Assembly: GCA_029168955.1 (NCBI GenBank) | Contig: JAPDOI010001485.1 | Location: 110,583-174,582 of the forward strand | Source: Aplectana chamaeleonis | Taxonomy: Eukaryota > Nematoda > Chromadorea > Rhabditida > Cosmocercidae | DNA length: 64,000 nucleotides | Direction: 5' to 3' | In this document: positions 52,743 through 64,000 of the stretch, piece by piece | Layout of the letters: each line of letters starts with the position of its first letter | Numbering within the stretch: the first letter of the stretch is position 1 | The notes under the pieces: generated by a model | What the model was told of the DNA's origin: nothing | The model's input: the letters and a program-made list of their open reading frames with translations, nothing else | Database searches by the model: none | Made by a program: the position numbers and the translations under genes

Positions 52743-54409
52743 TATACATTGGATTCGACTCACTCATTTTTGGATATCCATCCGAATGAACCGAAATTTT
52801 CATGACTCAAAATCCGATTCACCGAAAACACGTCAAAATACGAATGATCCAGAATCCGAATCACCGAAAAAACGTCGAAATCCGAGTGATCCAAAATCCG
52901 ATTCACCGAAAAAACGTCAAAATCCGAGTGATCCAAAATCCGATTCACCGAAAAAATCTCAAAATCCTTTTGATTCAAAATCTGAATCACCGAAATGTGC
53001 TATGAGTCGGATAATGATTCGGATACCGAATATCCGAAGTATATGTACCTTGATTCGCATTGGATAATGAGTCGGATATCGGTAGATTCGGCTGATATGC
53101 TGGTACTCAAAAAAGTGTATCTGATGTCACGACTCGATATTTCATTCTACTGTAGCCATTCGGATTTCGTTCTACTGTAGCCCTTTGAGTTGTTGACAGA
53201 CCGCTCCCTGTTGACTACTCAAATCGCGCACATCGTCAGCCGGAGACCTGCCCGTTGCCCCCTGTTGTCCTTGTTGTCGGGCTGTTGAAATCTCCATGTT
53301 GTCGGACTGTTTACCTTGTTGTCGGGCTGGCGACATTTCGATTTGTTGCGTTTAGCAGCCTATTTAGCAGCAGTTCTCATCCTGCAGGACTGTTTCATCT
53401 AGCTCAGGAACTACTTTACTCCGACCCGCGTCGCGGTCGACACACCAGCGCGCGTCGCTGTCAGCACACTGACACGCGTCGCGGCTGGGTCGCCCGGCCT
53501 CCACTGGGGCCGCCACCGGATGGGCAGGGCCTCCAGATGCAGGGCGGTGCCTATACCCCAAGCCTGAGTAATTGAACCGGCTGCCCTGCATCTTATCATT
53601 TGAAGCATGCCAGAAAATGCATCGTACACTTCCTTTTTATCTAGAGCGCGAAAACGCTAGCTGTACAACAGCTGGACCAGACCATAACTAGCGGCCACGG
53701 CCCTGACAAATATCGGCGCGTTGGCTCATGGTGGGCGGATCAAACTGCTATCGACGCCCCAGTTTGCATGAGACACTATAGACACACAATTGGAGCACAG
53801 TGTGAAATTTCCGGCGCATTTCTACGCATAGTCAGCGTAGATTTTGCGCATGTAAGGCATTGATCCTCTTCGTTTGATTTGTTCTTGCGAGTATGGCGCA
53901 TTGAGGGTACGATTGTCTCCAAAAAACCATGTGTATTGATCGAACCGGCAACCCTGTTCAAAGAGATTCAGACAGGAATTCACGGGTATTTACGAAATTG
54001 ATGAACAAATTTTTAAAAATAGAATTGGTTTGCAAATATTTCGATATGAAGATCTTTATCAATGAATTGTTCTATCATGGTACGGTAGAAGACCTTTTCT
54101 CGAAAATCTTCGCCAGAGTGCATTATACCCACTTGAATCGAACCGGATATCCGACTCGGATATTCGGATTCCGACTCACCGAAAAAAGGTCAAAATCAGA
54201 ATGATCCAAATTCCGAATCACCGAAAAAACGTAATTTTCGTATCAATCCGAGATCCAAATATCCGTTTAGCCTCTTTATCCGAATGACTCGGCTTATCCG
54301 ATGTTGTTATTTTCACTCTGTCCATTTGAGTCGGATATCCAAGACCTTTGATTTTTGAGTTATCCGAAATTCGAGTATCCGAATTTTTTTGATTCGGATC
54401 CAATGTATA
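52743..54409. mobile_element. TATACATTGGAT element, 8-bp TSD, with 42-bp array
   Basis: TATACATTGGATTCGACTCA at the left faces ATTCGGATCC...AATGTATA at the right. Flanking GTGACGGG (52,735-52,742) and GTGAGGGG (54,410-54,417) match at 7 of 8. A tandem array with a 42-bp period (52,800-53,000; CCGATTCACCGAAAAAACGT) lies near the left end and single units near the right end (54,170-54,225). The GC-rich centre (53,200-53,960) looks like separate inserted DNA. No transposase. Confidence 0.75.
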
Positions 54410-54417
54410 GTGAGGGG

Positions 54418-54832
54418 CATGGCGGCGTTAACCTTTGTGTAGGGTTTCTTGCGCCTGGCTGCGATATGCTCTTGTTCAGTTTTGGGAACGGTAAGTGTTG
54501 GGTCTGGTTGCCCCTATCTGTTGCATCTTTTCCTGAAGGAGATGCCCATGGCAATGAGGTAAACAATCACAGCATCAGGCACCGTGAGTCGCTGAAATGG
54601 CTGAAAAACGGCGAGGAACGTCTATTGGGGAGTTGCATTCGATGGAGTAGTTTATCGACGTCAAAACCAGGAGGCAGGGGTTGTTCAGGGGCAGGATTCT
54701 CGAACAGTATACTCATGGGTCGGGGGTAACCTTCACTCGAACCTCCGTAATTTGCTGCACAAAGTACATTCATCTCGCCATGTTGCTTATCTTCAACCCA
54801 CGGTTTATAGTTGATGAATCCGACCCCGGGAC
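54418..54832 (-). CDS. Probable host exon or gene remnant, unrecognised
   Basis: On the - strand an open frame from about 54,832 reads GVGFINYKPWVEDKQHGEMN, then PRPMSILFENPAPEQPLPPG and FDVDKLLHRMQLPNRRSSPF to a stop at 54,567. Its composition (Pro, Glu, Phe, balanced charges) is unlike repeat-derived translations here. A second open stretch (to about 54,418) after CATCTCCTTCAG, a plausible acceptor, reads DRGNQTQHLPFPKLNKSISQ and ends exactly where the 52,743-54,409 element is inserted. No family recognised. Start and donor are not fixed. Confidence 0.35.
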
Positions 54833-54839
54833 TATGGCT

Positions 54840-55550
54840 GGGTCACACGTTTCGAGGCTGGGTAAAATCAGACGGATTCATTTGGTATGCGGTGAAGCGC
54901 GCAGCCGGCCAAACTGTCAATACAGTAATAAGCTGAAACGACTCTAAAAGGGGAAGTCGGATAGGTTCTACGAGCCGTTTGCTAGTACGAACAATCAGTT
55001 CGTCCAGTATGAAGAGAAAATGTGTGATGAAAAAAACCCTATAGGGTGCTTCGTGTCGACGTTTCACACCGCTACTTCGTCATGTCCGCTTCATCGTGGA
55101 CCAACGAAATCATGAACTGCACTGACACTGTTGCGATGCTGCCTTTACTGCGATGCCTACCAACCTCTGTGCATTGAAGTGAAGCTCTAGTGAGAAAAGT
55201 TTATTGCTGTACACCACATCAGCACCCAGATGACACAGGATTGAAAAGGTCACATAAAGTTCAAAAAAAAACAATACAACAAGTGTGTGCAATATAATAT
55301 ATGCTCAGATCCAGCAATACCAGATGAAGTGAAGTAATTGGAGCCAATAGGGGTTCTCACTTACAAACTTATTCCTCACCCTAACGCGGCGTTCAGAGTT
55401 CATTCGCGGCGCGACAAGACGTTATCAATTAAAGCGCCGCTAGGGGTTCACAGTGGAGCGGCGCGATACATCGGATTTGACGCGCAAATGATGACAGCTC
55501 CGCGTCGATCTCGTCGTGTTGCATTGCAAGGCGATGCGATGGACGTCGCG
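54840..55550. other. No supported gene
   Basis: Mixed sequence with open frames below 90 codons. The - strand could hold upstream exons of the 54.4-54.8 kb candidate (MNPSDFTQPRNV at about 54,845-54,880), but no splice pair is convincing. Confidence 0.35.
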
Positions 55551-55554
55551 CTAA

Positions 55555-56262
55555 CTCAGACGTTCGCCGTTGTCTGCAGGGCGCCGTTCCGCCCAGAATG
55601 AGTCATCGCTGGCAAACGAGCAGCAGCCCTACGCGGGGCCGTCTCGGTGTGCTGTTGAGCAGGGGGCGATGGGCTGTTAAACAGCTCATCGACCAGTAAC
55701 CCCGCCGACTGCTATGAATCTATGCAAACCGAGTCGTTGTCCACAGGACGACAAATCGGGATGTCTACGGCTGTGCAGGTCGACGCTCAGTTCTACAGAA
55801 CGTTGCTTCTTAATCGCTACGGACTAAAAACGATCGATGTCGTTCACCGCTGATTCTTCCATGTACAACGTGCCACCGATTCGCTTTTCCCACCTCTTTT
55901 CTCAAGAGAGTGCATTTTCTACATTGCGGGGTAATTAGAAACGAAACCGGTGAAATCGAGCCTTATTATCAAGTTTCGAAAGGAGGATATTCTTGTTCAA
56001 GGGGTGACTTAATTAGGCGGCTGATGCTCCAATGGGATGGTAATGTCAGGTCTGTGGGATGTTGATAGGATGTGATCGCGGAATCGAGGATGGAGACCAT
56101 CCTCCGATGGGATGTCTACAGCAGCAGCGTTTACGCGGATAGGCTGTCTACGGCACCATGGAGTGGGGCGACAGACAGTTCGCGAGGGGCTGTCCCTGCC
56201 CTTTTTGGATGTCTACAGGGAGTATCTCATCCGTGCCCTGTAGACAACGGCGAACGTCTGAG
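55555..56262. mobile_element. CTCAGACG-ended element, complete short copy, TSD AA
   Basis: CTCAGACGTTCGCCGTTGTC and GACAACGGCGAACGTCTGAG are exact 20-bp inverted ends. AA flanks both sides (55,553-55,554; 56,263-56,264). The two halves match the two ends of the 15,778-18,867 composite. 708 bp, non-coding. Confidence 0.8.
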
Positions 56263-56264
56263 AA

Positions 56265-57925
56265 GGCAGGCTTGCTGCTGGTTTCCTTCAGGATTTTTTC
56301 ATTAACACAACGAAATATAATTATGAGAACAATAAAGTGAGCTTTCTTTGGACCACCTGCAATTTCAAACGAACATGAAAGAACTGTTGCTATCTTGACT
56401 AAAAATTGATGTTGCTTGTTTACGAAATCGCGCGTGGTCGCCCAGCGTTCACACCTTAGTTCCAACGCGACGCAATATTAGCGTCGCACTGACATGTGCC
56501 ATCGTACCGCAGTGCGAATACTCTGAACGTCGCCAAAGGCCGGAATCATAAGTGCTTCCAGCAACGAGCGACGAGGCGCTTTGTTTACCATCCATATCGA
56601 CCTAAATCGATATGCCTGTTGCTCACTGTCGCTGTCGCTGGCTGCTGGAAGTATGATCCCGGCCTAAGTGGGGACGAGCCCTTTTGCCACGAACTGCATG
56701 GTCTGGCGGGAATCCAGAGAACAGGAAAATTAAGAAACGTAGTCTTAAACCCTAGTTTTATGTTGTGGCGAGGGAACAAATCTTGAACACGTAACGCCAC
56801 ACGTCGATGTTGAACGACTATCGGAACTCTCGTGGGTTTAGATCTTGGCTTTACAACACTCTGCGCATTGCTGGCAACATATCATTTCGCAGTGATTGGG
56901 GTAACGGCCTACTGGTTTTCACTGGTGTTTCTAACGGTTCGGAATCCGATTTGGTTCTTCTGGCGCTACAAATCGGGATAGAAGAGAATATAGAGGTATC
57001 TAGGCAACCTGCCAAACAGGTACAATTCCTAGGCTTCAAGTTCCTCTATGTTTCGGTTTTTGATGTTGAGCCTCCAACACGGCCCAGGCGCCACTCCCCT
57101 GCCGTATCTATGACGACTACCTCCTGTACGAAAACAATAGGTGTTGTTGTAATTGACAGCGGCATGGGAATTGTTTCAACGCTCTTCTTTCTCTATTCAT
57201 GTCAATTGTTTAAAATGTCGTTACCGATGTTTTCGTTATCATAATTGGCTTTCTGCTAAATTACAAACTCAGTCTGGTGGAAAGTTATGCACTTATGGGG
57301 CTTTTGGCTGCACAATAACATCTCATCTTGCTCATCTGTGAGCGTACTGTAGGGTACATTATCTCTTATAAACGTGGAGTTTCACTATTTCAAATTCTTC
57401 CACAGATTCCCATGTGCGGTTGAGATACATTGTTATCCACCTCAGAAAGTGATTTGTATTTTTTTGCTAAAGCCCGATTATCAGCAGGAACTCGCGAATG
57501 CTCAACGCCTGTCAGTCGCGTTAGATTTGCGACATCATTCGCTAAGTGGAAAATCATTGAGCATTGTATTTGATTGATAGAAAGGTATCTTCGTTCACAC
57601 TATACAAAAAGAGGCAGGTCAAGCAGATGGCGAAAGTAAAAGCCATTCGCCAAATCTAGCCGAGAAATGGACGAGACGCAACGGCGAGCCGTGCCGCGAT
57701 CGCGACAACCCCAGCTAGTGGGGCGCGAGCGCAAATCTATCACCGCTGCTTCGTCCATTACCTCTACTAAGTTGGGCAAAAGGCCTATACGTACATCGCT
57801 AGTCGTGCAGTTCCTTCCGAACACACATTCTCAATTCAAGATATATGTTCCTGGTTGCATGCCGCACTTCTGTGAATTCGCATCTTGTTGCCCAAAGATA
57901 TTCAGCTTTTATCTCTGACATTGAA
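56265..57925. other. No supported gene in 1.7 kb
   Basis: The longest open frame is 145 codons (56,807-57,244, +), without a recognisable domain. A 74-codon frame on the - strand (57,824-57,600) has protein-like composition but no motif. A host exon cannot be excluded. Confidence 0.35.
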
Positions 57926-57929
57926 TTAA

Positions 57930-58326
57930 AGGCAAGGTCCGGTCAGATTTTGACACCACCGAAATTCGGGTTAGATAGATTCGGCTGGTCTAGCCGGGCA
58001 CCGTCCAAAATTTTCACAAACTCTAAGTCCTTATTTCTGAAGAAAACAGCCTGAAAGTCAGGATTACGGTATTCACAGCATGATAATCATGGCTGAATGA
58101 CCGATAATTACGCACCACTCTGGAAGAATGCGTGGACGACGGCTAAAATGTGGACGATGGCCACACTTTTCTGACTTTTCTGGATCATCGGCTCACGGAA
58201 GTGGCTTTAATAACTTGAAAAAGACCGATTTTAACGCAGTTTTCGCATGTTCCTTCGGACTACCTGTACCATGAGCACAGATCCAGCGAAAAATCTCAGA
58301 ATCGAAATTCTGCCCGGACACTGCCT
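57930..58326. mobile_element. TTAA-family element, subfamily AGGCAAGGTCCGG
   Basis: AGGCAAGGTCCGGTCAGATT follows TTAA (57,926-57,929). AATTCTGCCCGGACACTGCC ends it before TTCA. 397 bp, non-coding, single copy here. Confidence 0.7.
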
Positions 58327-58329
58327 TTC

Positions 58330-58860
58330 ACCATAATCGCTGCGAGATTTCTCTGTTTTGCCACTGCACAAAGTCGGAATATGCGGCTACCAACAAAGAA
58401 CGCAATCACATTTTCAATTTCCTACAAGGCGTGGAAGCAGTGCTAAATGCATAAATGCAATTTGTAATGCAGCCAAATGATACTATTACCATTTATTAGG
58501 GTCTTTGACGTGGGAATTAGTTTGGCAGTGTTAGCGTTATTATGAAAAAAATTTGTGGAATAGGGAGGAAAAAATAACTACTCCACTCCGAGGCCACCAA
58601 TTTGAATGCTTGGAAGCTCGCTCAATACTTAAAAAAAAGGTAGAGGCTACTAATATAACGCTTGCGAAGGGTAATTTGATGGGAGAGATTATCTGTCAAT
58701 ATTTTCAATTTACGACGTCTATTCCTTTTTTTGGTTCGTGTCCGTTTTTTGTGTTTTTCGATAATAATTTGGGATTTTTGCGTTCTGCCGGACGCGCCAA
58801 TCACTTGGAAGTAGAAATCTGTCACTGGTGCTCTAAGGTCTGCCATCTGAGGTTCTAAAG
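58330..58860. other. No supported gene
   Basis: A 101-codon open frame (58,553-58,858, +) has no motif and abuts the 3' end of the - strand LINE. Confidence 0.4.
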
Positions 58861-59079
58861 TGGGTCTATTAGATTAGATCAGATTTATTACGACATATAA
58901 GACGTCGTGAGAACAAAAAAGGGAATAAATTACCATAATTCTGCGATACTGCAAACGGAACACGTAATGAACAAGGAGATAGTAAATGAAGAAAAATCCT
59001 TCCAATTAATTCCTTTCTAGGAAACCTGTTAATCACGCATCACTAATTGCTGAGCAACTTGGCATCAGCGAAACGTTTG

Positions 59080-60990
59080 AAACACCGGAAGGTGTTTTAT
59101 GTGCAGTTGTTCTGCATCAACTGGCTGTAAACATTTGCTGCTCTATTACCAAAAGCATGCGCCGCTATGTTAGATCTTGCTCGAGCTGTGAAAACCTTAT
59201 ACTGTTCTCCTCTCGTTCTAGTTCGTCTTAGACGGAAAAACTGTTGGAAACATATTTTGATTCAACCGTTAATCAGTTTGTAGACCATACAAGCATCAAA
59301 CACTTTCCTTCTTGATTCTAGCGTAGGCAGGTTGAAGTACTCTATTCCGGAAATGAGATCTCCAGAAGTTCTGGGCAATACAAGAACCCATGCTTCCTGA
59401 TCAACAGCTTTCTAGTGAAGCTATTCTGGCATTTTTCGAGCTTAAGGATATCCTCTTTTTATTACAAGGATTAAGAAACGGCTGTTCCACACTCCGTGTA
59501 TTAACGGCCGAATGTATTTTTATATGCTCTCGAAAGGACGTTGGTGTTGTTTGTAGAAAGCGCCTTGAAGCAAAGGAAAAGTGTACGAAGGCGGACCTTG
59601 TTTTGGATATTCCGAATATGACCTGAGAACTCCAGTTTGTGATCCATAAAAAGAATTCCAGATCTCTCACTGTCCTAGTCCGGAGCAATGATGTTTCCTT
59701 CTACAGAATAATTGGAAACCACCTCAGATTTCCACCCAACCGGAGATGGAGATGAGGTCTTAATGTGCGGGAGCCAGGGGCAACTTCACCATTCCCTAGA
59801 CCACTCAGATATAATGTTGTAATTGCATTTCTGGAGTTCCAAAGAATCTAGAAGATTTTTCAATCCTCCTATATAGCTTTAGGTCATCCGCGTAGCTGCC
59901 TACACTCAACGTTAACTGCAGCAAAATTAGAAGGCAAGTCAGCGATGAAAATGTTGAACAAGATAGGTGAAAAGTACACCTCCTTGGAGGAACTCCGCTT
60001 ACTGCTTGCTGAATAGTGGAAAATGCTGACCTAACCTTGACCTGGAATGTCTCGATCGGTTATAGCGTATGCTTCGATCCATCTAGATTACTACTGGGTA
60101 GGAACTGCAGCTCCTTGATCTTATGCAATAGTTCTTGATGACTGGACTCCGGTCAAATGCCTTAGCAAAGTCAAAATATATATTACATCGCAAGCCCCCT
60201 TCTCATCGAGAATCCTAGACCAACTCGTTAACACATTCCAACAGATTTGTTTCAAAGAAGGGACCTACCGTTGACGAACCCATGTTGTGGTCCTGGAATT
60301 ATTTTTTATATTGTCACTAAGTGAGAAACAATATGCTTTTTCAGTTTCTTTTCGAAAAGCTTTTACAAAAGTAGATGCTAATGCTCACAGGCCTATAGTT
60401 TCCTGGGTCGCTAGATGGTTCTTTTCTTCTTCAAAGATAGGAGTTACAAAAAGAGTGCCTCCATCGAGAAGGCACTTCACCCAAACAGCAGCGACTGAAG
60501 TTTGAAAATGTAGGCCAATGGATTTTGATGGCCAAAGCTGTCTGCCTCTAATGAAAGCTTTCCAGGGTATCAAATCAGGTGTAACTGAGAAAGATCCTAG
60601 AGCCATTTCAGCAATGCTTGGTAAATTTAATGCAGCTGAAACCATGGAAAAGATTCCCATTTGGGTAGCAACATCAGGACGAAAATCAGGGAATGCGCCC
60701 GTCATCCATCAAATAGACGTTTGCAAAGTGTTCTCGCTAAAACTTCAGCTTTGTCGGCTTCAGTTACATGGTTCGAGCTGTGAACCCCTGCATACTACTC
60801 CACCCTACTTATACCTACTCCACAGCTTCATATCTGGGAGAGACACCCAAATTCCTGTTCTTTCCTGAAAGCCCTCAGAGTTCACGTATCTGAAGAAAGC
60901 ACTCTTATTGTTAGACTCAATTATTCTCTTTTCTACGCTTCTATTGAACTTTTTGAGTTCTTTGTGTAATCTACCTGCAAAAGTCATTGT
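59080..60990 (-). pseudogene. LINE RT and C-terminal region, many frameshifts
   Basis: Recognisable pieces, in order, are SPKSIG-like linker sequence near 60,540, NYRPVSITSTFVKAFEKKLK (about 60,390-60,330), QHGFVNG (about 60,275), a SYADDLKLY catalytic block (about 59,900) and VYKLINGxIKICFQQFFRLR. Stops and frame changes occur every 20-60 codons. It is older than the + strand CR1 copy. Confidence 0.75.
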
Positions 60991-61317
60991 ACCCAGCCCA
61001 ATAGCCAGACGATTTAGCGTAGTTGTAAAAGACGATCTCTATGCTCTAACATATCTCTCCAGGTGTGGAGGAAGATTACCTAGCTTTGCATGAACTGGAA
61101 CCTAAGGAGCATGATTATCCAAAGCATAAAGTTGTAAAATCCTCAATGAAACAATTCGTATTTTCTGTCTACCGTTTCGAGAACTTCGAACTGACGCCTA
61201 GCCGTCTAATATTTACTAAAAATTGCATGCTTTTTCGAGGCCAAACATGGATAAATCACGGCGATAAACAAAAAAAGCGGTTAGACTTCCAATCCAGAAA
61301 TGAGGAAAACTATGCCA

Positions 61318-62127
61318 TCATGATCCCACTTGAGACCAAGAGGAGGCTGGATTGATACATTGACGCACCAGATTAGGTTTTGAAGAAATGGAGTAAGTCA
61401 AGAATGGAAGCCCCTCTAGTTGAACCCTCTCACCAATTGCAATAATTCGTGATCTTTCAACATAATTTATGGGAAAGCAGTCGAAGCGGAGGAGTTTCCG
61501 CGTAGCGTTTGCCAGCAACATATCTGGAAAATTGAAATCTCCCACAATAACTACAGGATATTCCGAGGTGACTTAAATCACTTATCACTTTGACAAGTTG
61601 CTCTGAGTTTGGCAGCAAGCTACAAGAAGGTATCCTGTAAAGAACCACAAACCGGACCCAGGCTGCCTTCTTCTTTTTTCTCTTCTTCCCATTGAAGTAA
61701 ATATCCAAAGCAAGAATCTCATACCCGTCCTCACAGATTTCGAGAGGATAACAGAATGTGGAAATGTGTTTCTCACGAAAATAGCTACCCCACCGCCTTT
61801 ACGACTGGCAAGCACGATCGCAGCGAATAACAGTATAATCGTTTAAATAGTTTCCAAGCATTGTGGAAATGAGGTGTTGGCTTTTGAGCCAGGTTTCCCG
61901 GAGAGAAGGCAAAATATCGAAACGAGAACTAAGAACTGTTATTTCAACGTGGCTCGAATTACTTCCTCCAAGGATTTTATATTAGCATATAGACATCGAA
62001 TATTATCGGAACGCCCACTAGGAACCAGAGCTACTATGATCGTGAGAAACAGGTAACCTTCATAAGTTGCCTTGGGTACCAGAGGTGTAGTTTGAGCCAC
62101 GTTCACACTTCCATGTCCAGAACTCAT
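61318..62127 (-). pseudogene. LINE endonuclease domain, frameshifted
   Basis: IRCLYANIKSLEEVIR (start of the AP endonuclease fold, with the Asn of the NxxS region), ASRKGGGVAIFVRN, FVVLYRIPSCSLLPNSEQL (usually VYRPP) and MGDFNFPDMLLANATRKLL. The SDH catalytic block further on is not clear. Three frames are needed to read it. Confidence 0.8.
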
Positions 62128-62624
62128 CCTTCAGCAGGTGAAAGTGTTGGGCTGAGAAGCGCTGGGTCCCCCTGAAATGGAATTGAGTTCGAGCTTCACG
62201 TCTGCGCTTCAACTCCTCCGCAGTCAGAAGGAATTCCCTAAGGAAAACTCTGCCTGGGAAGGAACGTAGGAGAGAAGCTCTTTTCACAGATTGCTGCTGA
62301 TGAAAACGAGTAGGTAGCACAACTTTCAACGGCCTGGCTTGTTTCTATCATTAGGACTGCCGGTAAACGATACACTGTGTTGGGTAGGTCTGCACTCAAC
62401 ATTGAGATGCTCCGAGAATATTCATGACCTCGTGCTCTTATGGGAGGGATCGCCTACTCAAGTTGGCAAGAGCGTAACGCGGAAGAAGAAGTCGGTCGCT
62501 ACAACTGCCGTCATCCTTCCGGAAGTCAACGGTCCTCAACTATACCTCCCAGAATTCACTTTTCACGAGTCCTGGAGCCATTTTTTTCGGTTGCGGGTCA
62601 GCATAAACCGGCGCTGCTGATCCG

Positions 62625-62672
62625 TTGTTCTACTCATCCGTGCCGGAGATTCAAGCAAACCCTGGACCCCCT
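62625..62672 (+). other. 2A-like NPGP motif in the LINE frame
   Basis: SVPEIQANPGPP at 62,637-62,672, with NPGP at 62,658-62,669. The 2A consensus is DxExNPGP; here Asp and Glu are replaced by Glu and Gln, and NPGP is intact. 2A sequences make the ribosome skip a peptide bond and are known near the N-termini of some LINE proteins. With two consensus positions changed, activity is doubtful in this copy. Confidence 0.5.
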
Positions 62673-63062
62673 CATCGGATTCTCCGATGGCCCTGCAAAT
62701 TCAGTGTGGCACCTCAGCCGCCGCAGGAGCGTCCAATGTATCAAGTGCAGGGGAAATGGACTCATGTGAGGAAATGTTCCGGTCTCAAGTCCTTCAAGAA
62801 TGCCGGACAACTCATACGTGTGCCCGAACTGCGTGAGCCGTGCCGGCATCTCAATCCCTCAACGTTCAAGTCCCGATTCTCTCAAAGATAATCCAATGGA
62901 ATATCAATGGTTTTCATAACAAATCAAGCGGAACTAGAAGCTCTCGCATGCTACCGTATAGGAGCTGAAATTGTGGGACCTTCCAAGAGACTAAACTGGA
63001 CCCAAATCACGGATCACCGGTTGTTCGAGGTTACACACCTGCCTGAGAAACGACCAGGACGG

Positions 63063-63400
63063 AAGCTCTGGAGGAAGTGTGGCTTTTCTGGTTAGAAACG
63101 ACTTACAGTGCAGTGTGATCACTCCAACAACTAGCGATGGTACCACGGAATGCATCTCCATGGCTGTTCAGGAAACGAAGGCTGGATCTGTTCACATTCA
63201 CAACCTCTCTACTCTCCCGCCAAGATCCTCATGCCCACCCTCATACGAGCTGTCTATCGCCCAATTCCTAACATGCGGGGAAATCCACAATCGTGTCATG
63301 GGAGATGTCAACTTGCACAGTCCTCTATGGTCAGAGGGTGAAGAGGACCAACGTGGACAGGACCTCCGAAGAGGAGATAGGCGCAGTCCGATTTCGTGAA
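63063..63400 (+). pseudogene. LINE endonuclease fragment
   Basis: GGSVAFLVRNDLQCSVI, TTECISMAVQETKAGSVHIH and NRVMGDVNLHSPLWSEGEED follow the order of APE-type endonucleases. The 106-codon frame ends at TGA 63,397-63,399. Coding resemblance continues in other frames (ENHVR near 63,590). Confidence 0.75.
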
Positions 63401-64000
63401 TCTCAATGATGCACCGCACCCTACTAGGAAGCCGACATATGGAAGACCGTCCTCACCCGGACCTCTCGCTGTGCTCACAGGACTCAGCATCGTCAGCAGC
63501 TTGGGACACCGTGAACACAGGGCGAGTCTGACCACCTCCCGATCCTGATGGAGTTCAAAAGCGAGGCCCTCGCTATCTTCCTCACCGAGAACCACGTTCG
63601 TTAGCTTCCTAAAAGGCGAACTGGTTCAAGTTCTCGTCTGTGCTGGAACAGCAATCTGCTAGTTTGAATTCCGGGCAGACCCACTGGAGATGGATCGATT
63701 CCTGACATCAGCCGTAAGGACAGCAACGTCACAATCTATCCCTAAGGGGAGGCGTAAAGGCTTTTATACTTGGGACTTTCGGATAACGCTAAAGGACATC
63801 ATAAAGGGAAAGAGACTCGATTCGTAAAACGGACCCCACCAACACCAGGATCCTATAGGCTGAACAGAGAAATCGCAGAAGAAGTGAGGATGGACCGACA
63901 ACAGACTTGGAGAGCGTTCGTGGAAGGCATAGATCATCGTACCAAAACTCCTCCAAGCTATGGACAACTCATGAAAGCTTTTGGATGGCCGTTCAGTGAA

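Larger units (their letters stand above)
58866..62335 (-). mobile_element. CR1-type LINE on the - strand, heavily decayed
   Basis: Reading right to left: an ORF1 C-terminal piece (62,329-62,060; KVVLPTRFHQQQ, LLRSFPGRVFLREFL), the endonuclease (61,815-61,318; KGGGVAIFVRNTFPHS and MGDFNFPD), a linker (60,987-60,805; FNRSVEKRIIESNNKSAFFR), the RT (about 60,700-59,900) and the C-terminus (about 59,290-59,080; DACMVYKLING). The 3' end is an ATCTA-type repeat at 58,866-58,886. The order matches the 10.2-14.5 kb LINE. Confidence 0.85.
62345..64000 (+). mobile_element. Start of another LINE, running off the window
   Basis: It begins beside the truncated 5' end of the - strand LINE. Pieces in order: an NPGP-containing segment (62,625-62,672), a Cys/His stretch (VQCIKCR and WTHVRKCSGLKS, 62,735-62,800), an endonuclease (GGSVAFLVRNDLQCSVITPT; RVMGDVNLHSPLWSEGEEDQ) and a downstream linker (SYRLNREIAEEVRMDRQQTW). 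The RT would lie beyond 64,000. GDVN with HSPLWS differs from the CR1 GDFNxP form and suggests another LINE clade. Confidence 0.75.

Noticed and set aside
52800..53000. CRISPR-like direct repeats
   Set aside because: The repeats are contiguous 42-bp units without unique spacers, within a TIR element, in eukaryotic DNA.
53560..53960. tRNA-derived SINEs around GGTTCAATTAC and GGTTCGATC on the - strand
   Set aside because: B-box-like words occur twice but no A-box at proper spacing, no tail and no duplication could be found.
9..64000. Nematode SL1 spliced-leader or 5S rRNA genes
   Set aside because: I looked by eye for the SL1 22-mer and the 5S internal control region and found neither.

Overview
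The window looks like animal (metazoan) nuclear DNA, most likely from a nematode and possibly a strongylid/hookworm-like species. The basis is the mix of CR1/jockey-type and RTE-type LINEs, Tc1 and mariner transposons, a Penelope-like reverse transcriptase, AT-rich intergenic DNA and one candidate intron of about 40 nt. The species assignment is inference; no spliced leader, rRNA, intact tRNA gene or named host gene was found. There is no complete conventional host gene. Nearly all of the 64 kb is transposable elements inserted into one another, and only two short stretches look like host exons (27.92-28.20 kb + strand; 54.42-54.83 kb - strand).

Layout. 0-5 kb: TTAA-flanked non-autonomous elements and a 2.0 kb hAT-like element with an 8-bp target duplication. 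6.2-10.0 kb: a foldback-plus-tail repeat (here called family H) split by a 2.4 kb element with CTCAGAC ends, which carries a tandem SINE pair. 10.2-14.5 kb: a decayed CR1-type LINE inside a second family H copy. 15.8-18.9 kb: a composite with CTCAGACG ends. 19.4-27.75 kb: a 485-bp TTAA element split by a 7.8 kb element with CTCAGAC ends, GC-rich subterminal arrays and a Penelope-like RT inside. 28.6-31.0 kb: a third family H copy with 42-bp minisatellites. 31-35.7 kb: several TIR elements. 36.3-40.1 kb: four TTAA elements joined at shared target sites, the last split by a mariner. 41.3-44.2 kb: a fourth family H copy split by an RTE LINE. 45.6-46.3 kb: a 156-bp tandem repeat. 47.9-50.0 kb: a Tc1 element split by a TTAA element. 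50.5-54.4 kb: hAT-like low-complexity elements and further TTAA elements. 55.6-56.3 kb: a short CTCAGAC element. 58.9-62.3 kb: a CR1 LINE on the - strand. 62.3-64.0 kb: the start of another LINE with an NPGP (2A-like) motif.

What is new or useful. Many elements occur two or more times, or lie inside recognisable genes, so several insertion sites can be compared with an uninterrupted version inside the window. This gives well-supported target-site duplications: TTAA for the AGGCA-ended elements, 2 bp of variable sequence (CT, CA, AA) for the CTCAGAC-ended group, 8 bp for several hAT-like elements, TA for mariner and Tc1. The CTCAGAC group, including the 7.8 kb member, is the best candidate for an undescribed element class. 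I see no transposase for it here.
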